From assembly GCA_905235695.1 (NCBI GenBank), contig CAJOMW010000015.1:1-17583 (forward strand): a stretch of DNA of 17,583 nt, given 5' to 3'. Of the stretch, positions 15,332 to 17,583 are shown in pieces (the stretch's first letter is position 1; each line of letters opens with the position of its first letter). The position numbers and the translations under genes were made by a program. The DNA comes from an uncultured Clostridia bacterium. GTDB lineage: Bacteria > Bacillota > Clostridia > Oscillospirales > CAG-382. The notes beneath the pieces are model-generated. The model saw only the letters and a program-made list of their open reading frames with translations, was not told where the DNA came from and ran no database searches.

Positions 15332-16990
15332 ATGAACACTTTAAAAAAACTGACTTTTAAGAAGGACAACGATAAAATGTCCGAGCGTCCCGTATTCATT
15401 ATTGTCATGGACGGTGTGGGTATTGCGCCAGATACGGCGGGAAACGCCGTAAAAATAGCAAAAACACCGACGCTCGATATGCTTATGTCAAAATATCCTA
15501 CGCTTAAATTGAAGGCTCACGGAACGGCCGTAGGACTTCCCACCGACGACGATATGGGAAACTCCGAAGTCGGTCACAACGCTCTCGGCGCCGGACAGGT
15601 TTTTGCGCAGGGCGCAAAGCTCGTATCAAATTCGCTTGAAAGCGGAAAAATGTTTGAGTCAAACTCGTGGAAGGAGATAGTATCGGTAAAGGATACCGGA
15701 AAGACGCTCCATTTTATAGGTCTTTTTTCTGACGGAAACGTACACTCTCACATAGACCACCTCAAGGCTATGATAAAGCAGAGCAAAAAAGAGGGAGTAA
15801 AGAGGGTAAGGATACACATTCTTCTCGACGGAAGAGACGTCGGAGAAACTTCCGCACTCGACTACGTTGTGCCGTTCGAGGCTTTTCTCGATGAGCTGAG
15901 AGACGCTGATTTTGATATAAAAATCGCTTCAGGCGGCGGAAGAATGAACATCACAATGGACAGATACGGCGCTAACTGGGCAATGGTGGAAAAGGGATGG
16001 CACACACACGTACTCGGCGAGGGAAGGACTTTCGCATCCGCAAAGGAAGCTATTGAAACGTACAGAAACGAGACAGGCTGCATAGATCAGGATCTTCCTC
16101 CTTTTGTAATTGCCGAGGGAGGCGAAGCGGTTGGCAGGATAACCGACGGAGACAGCGTAGTATTTTACAACTTCAGAGGAGACAGAGCGCTTGAAATATC
16201 AAGGGCGTTTGAAGAAAAAGATTTTGATAAGTTTGACAGAGTTGTATTCCCGAACGTAACCTATGCAGGTATGCTCGAATACGACGGCGACCTCCATATC
16301 CCGTCGAGATATCTCGTAAGCCCTCCCGAAATAACCGGTACCATGGGCGAATTTTTAGCAAACACGGGTGTTACACAGTACGCTCTCTCTGAAACACAGA
16401 AGTTCGGACACGTAACGTATTTCTGGAACGGAAACAGGAGCGGAAAGTTTGATGAAAACACAGAGCTTTACGAAGAAGTGAAATCCGACGTGGTTCCCTT
16501 TGAGCAGCGTCCCTGGATGAAGTGCGCAGAGATAACCGACAGACTTCTCGAGGTCTCAAAAGAGGGAAAATACAGATTTATGAGAGTCAATTTCCCGAAC
16601 GGAGACATGGTAGGACATACCGGAAGCCTGATGGCGACGATAGTATCTATGGAAGCTCTCGACCTCTGCCTTGCTCGCATATTGGAGCAGGTAGACGCAC
16701 TTGGCGGAGTTGCAATTATCACCGCTGACCATGGAAATGCGGATGAAATGTACGAGACAGGCAAGGACGGTATGCCGAAGGTTGACAAGGAAGGCCACTA
16801 CAAGGCAAAGACAAGCCATACGCTAAATCCCGTTCCGTGCATAATATACGATAACTTCGGCGCCGATAACTACACCGTAAAGAAGGACGGCTCATACGGT
16901 CTTTCAAATATCGCCGCAACGCTCGTAAATCTCATGGGATACGAAGCTCCTGATTTTTGGGACGAAAGCATGATAGAAATAAAGAAGTAA
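15332..16990 (+). CDS. gpmI: 2,3-bisphosphoglycerate-independent phosphoglycerate mutase
   Basis: This glycolytic enzyme interconverts 3- and 2-phosphoglycerate through a phosphoserine intermediate with two Mn(II) ions. Visible active-site residues are the metal Asp27 in IVMDGVGIAPD, the nucleophile Ser78 in MGNSEVGHNALGAG, HSHIDHL, the LLDGRDVGETSA loop, NFRGDRA, and the metal site TADHGNADEM near the C-terminus. At 552 residues it is longer than the usual bacterial enzyme of about 510. Segments such as AHGTAVGLPTDDDMGNSEVG, TQKFGHVTYFWNGNRSGK and NYPNGDMVGHTG-like NFPNGDMVGHTG match the trypanosomatid/plant-type subgroup closely. ATG 15332 is chosen for its GGAGG 7 bases upstream. The family core begins near Met16 (15377), which has only a weak site, so a shorter protein is possible. 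No terminator follows it. Confidence 0.95.
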   Translation: MNTLKKLTFKKDNDKMSERPVFIIVMDGVGIAPDTAGNAVKIAKTPTLDMLMSKYPTLKLKAHGTAVGLPTDDDMGNSEVGHNALGAGQVFAQGAKLVSNSLESGKMFESNSWKEIVSVKDTGKTLHFIGLFSDGNVHSHIDHLKAMIKQSKKEGVKRVRIHILLDGRDVGETSALDYVVPFEAFLDELRDADFDIKIASGGGRMNITMDRYGANWAMVEKGWHTHVLGEGRTFASAKEAIETYRNETGCIDQDLPPFVIAEGGEAVGRITDGDSVVFYNFRGDRALEISRAFEEKDFDKFDRVVFPNVTYAGMLEYDGDLHIPSRYLVSPPEITGTMGEFLANTGVTQYALSETQKFGHVTYFWNGNRSGKFDENTELYEEVKSDVVPFEQRPWMKCAEITDRLLEVSKEGKYRFMRVNFPNGDMVGHTGSLMATIVSMEALDLCLARILEQVDALGGVAIITADHGNADEMYETGKDGMPKVDKEGHYKAKTSHTLNPVPCIIYDNFGADNYTVKKDGSYGLSNIAATLVNLMGYEAPDFWDESMIEIKK

Positions 16991-17053
16991 TATAGCGCAT
17001 TTTACCGGATATCCGCCTTGTAATATTGACAGAAAAATGAAAGGATGATTAAA

Positions 17054-17583
17054 ATGAAGTTGATGAAAAGTATTTTGGCTTTAGTGTTATCCGCCTCTGT
17101 TTTAATGCCCGTTTTTGCAAGCCAAGGAAGGTTTGAGGACTTATCTCTGGAAGATATAAATGAAGTACCGACAGCATCGGCGTATCTTTTTGACTCGTCG
17201 CTGCTGCAAGGCGAGGGGACCGAAGAAAGTCCGTACTTGATTTCAGACCTAAGCGATTTTGAAGCATTTGCCGATGCCGTAAACACAGGATCAGCAGGAT
17301 ATCCGCAGGCATATTACAGGCTGACGGCAAATATAGACTTTACGGATGCAAGCTATGAACCGGTCGGAACAGAAAGTTTCCCGTTTAGCGGAGTGTTTGA
17401 CGGAAATGGATATTACCTGGCTAACATAACTATTGATGATAGTGTTATGTATGCCGGAGCTTTCGGCAATGTTCGCAACGCCTCAATTGTTAATCTCGGA
17501 ATTGAGAATGCAGATATAAATGTATCTGTCAGAACCGGAGAAGGTAAGGTCTACGCCGGGCTCCTCTGCGGACAATATATCGG
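17054..17583 (+). CDS. Secreted, probably cell-surface protein with GLUG-type repeats (3' partial)
   Basis: Only the first 176 codons lie in the window. The N-terminus is a clear Sec signal peptide: MKLMKS, a hydrophobic core ILALVLSASVLMPV and a probable cleavage after VFA, near residue 23. From about residue 50 the sequence shows GTEESPYLISDLSDFEAFA, then YRLTANIDFTD, then FSGVFDGNGYYLANITID and a first repeat-like AGAFGNVRNASIVNLGIENADI. This order is typical of Gram-positive surface proteins with GLUG-motif beta-solenoid repeats, often adhesins or large anchored proteins; the rest is outside the window. AAAGGA at 17040-17045 is 8 bases before ATG 17054. It lies 63 bases after gpmI without a terminator. 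Function is unknown; anchoring cannot be judged without the C-terminus. Confidence 0.85.
   Translation, partial: MKLMKSILALVLSASVLMPVFASQGRFEDLSLEDINEVPTASAYLFDSSLLQGEGTEESPYLISDLSDFEAFADAVNTGSAGYPQAYYRLTANIDFTDASYEPVGTESFPFSGVFDGNGYYLANITIDDSVMYAGAFGNVRNASIVNLGIENADINVSVRTGEGKVYAGLLCGQYI

Noticed and set aside
17005..17018. Palindrome CGGATATCCG after gpmI as a terminator
   Set aside because: The stem is only 5 bp with no loop and no T-run follows.
17026..17054. TTGACA at 17026-17031 as a -35 for the surface protein gene
   Set aside because: The -10 position 17 bases on is TTAAAA and overlaps the start codon, so it would give an almost leaderless mRNA despite a good ribosome binding site.
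1..17583. CRISPR array, tRNA, rRNA, insertion sequence or prophage genes
   Set aside because: I saw no regularly spaced direct repeats, no tRNA-like cloverleaf, no transposase or integrase motif and no rRNA segment; gaps between genes are short.

Overview
The window reads as a chromosomal segment of a low-to-mid G+C Gram-positive bacterium, most likely an anaerobic, gut-type member of the Clostridia. The grounds are the gene order nusA-ylxR-ylxQ-infB-rbfA, strong GGAGG-type ribosome binding sites, a YycH/YycI-like pair followed by murA, an Mbl-type MreB, and heavy use of AUA (Ile) and AGA/AGG (Arg) codons. A finer taxonomic placement is not supportable from the sequence alone. Every gene I can support is on the plus strand.

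Positions 1-5463 hold the transcription/translation operon: nusA (5' end cut off by the window), ylxR, ylxQ, infB and rbfA. These act in transcription elongation and termination, RNA binding, initiator tRNA delivery and 30S maturation. After rbfA the usual nrnA/truB/ribF genes are absent. Instead come two tightly coupled genes for single-pass extracytoplasmic proteins (5482-6855 and 6855-7775) that resemble the clostridial YycH/YycI regulators of the WalK cell-wall kinase. murA (7863-9173) follows from its own extended -10 promoter, which lies inside a perfect 19-bp palindrome. Two tandem intrinsic terminators (9187-9216, 9220-9248) close this block.

A new unit starts at a good promoter (9289-9317) and encodes a very large protein of about 1,615 residues, split by one extra T in a TTTT run at 12361-12364. 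By motif order it matches the large DUF4011-type superfamily 1 helicases with an N-terminal transglutaminase-like domain. Every catalytic motif I could align (transglutaminase Cys and His, Walker A Ser/Thr, Walker B Glu, motif VI Arg) is replaced. It therefore looks like a pseudo-helicase, and it is the most unusual item in the window. An MreB/Mbl homologue without mreC/mreD follows it by 42 bases, then gpmI of the long, trypanosomatid/plant-like clade. The window ends inside a secreted, probably cell-surface protein with GLUG-type repeats.

Functionally the window joins core gene expression with cell-envelope control (YycH/I-like, MurA, MreB) and one glycolytic enzyme. Several gene junctions carry perfect inverted repeats. 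One sits between a Shine-Dalgarno sequence and the ylxR start codon and would shorten the effective spacing when folded.
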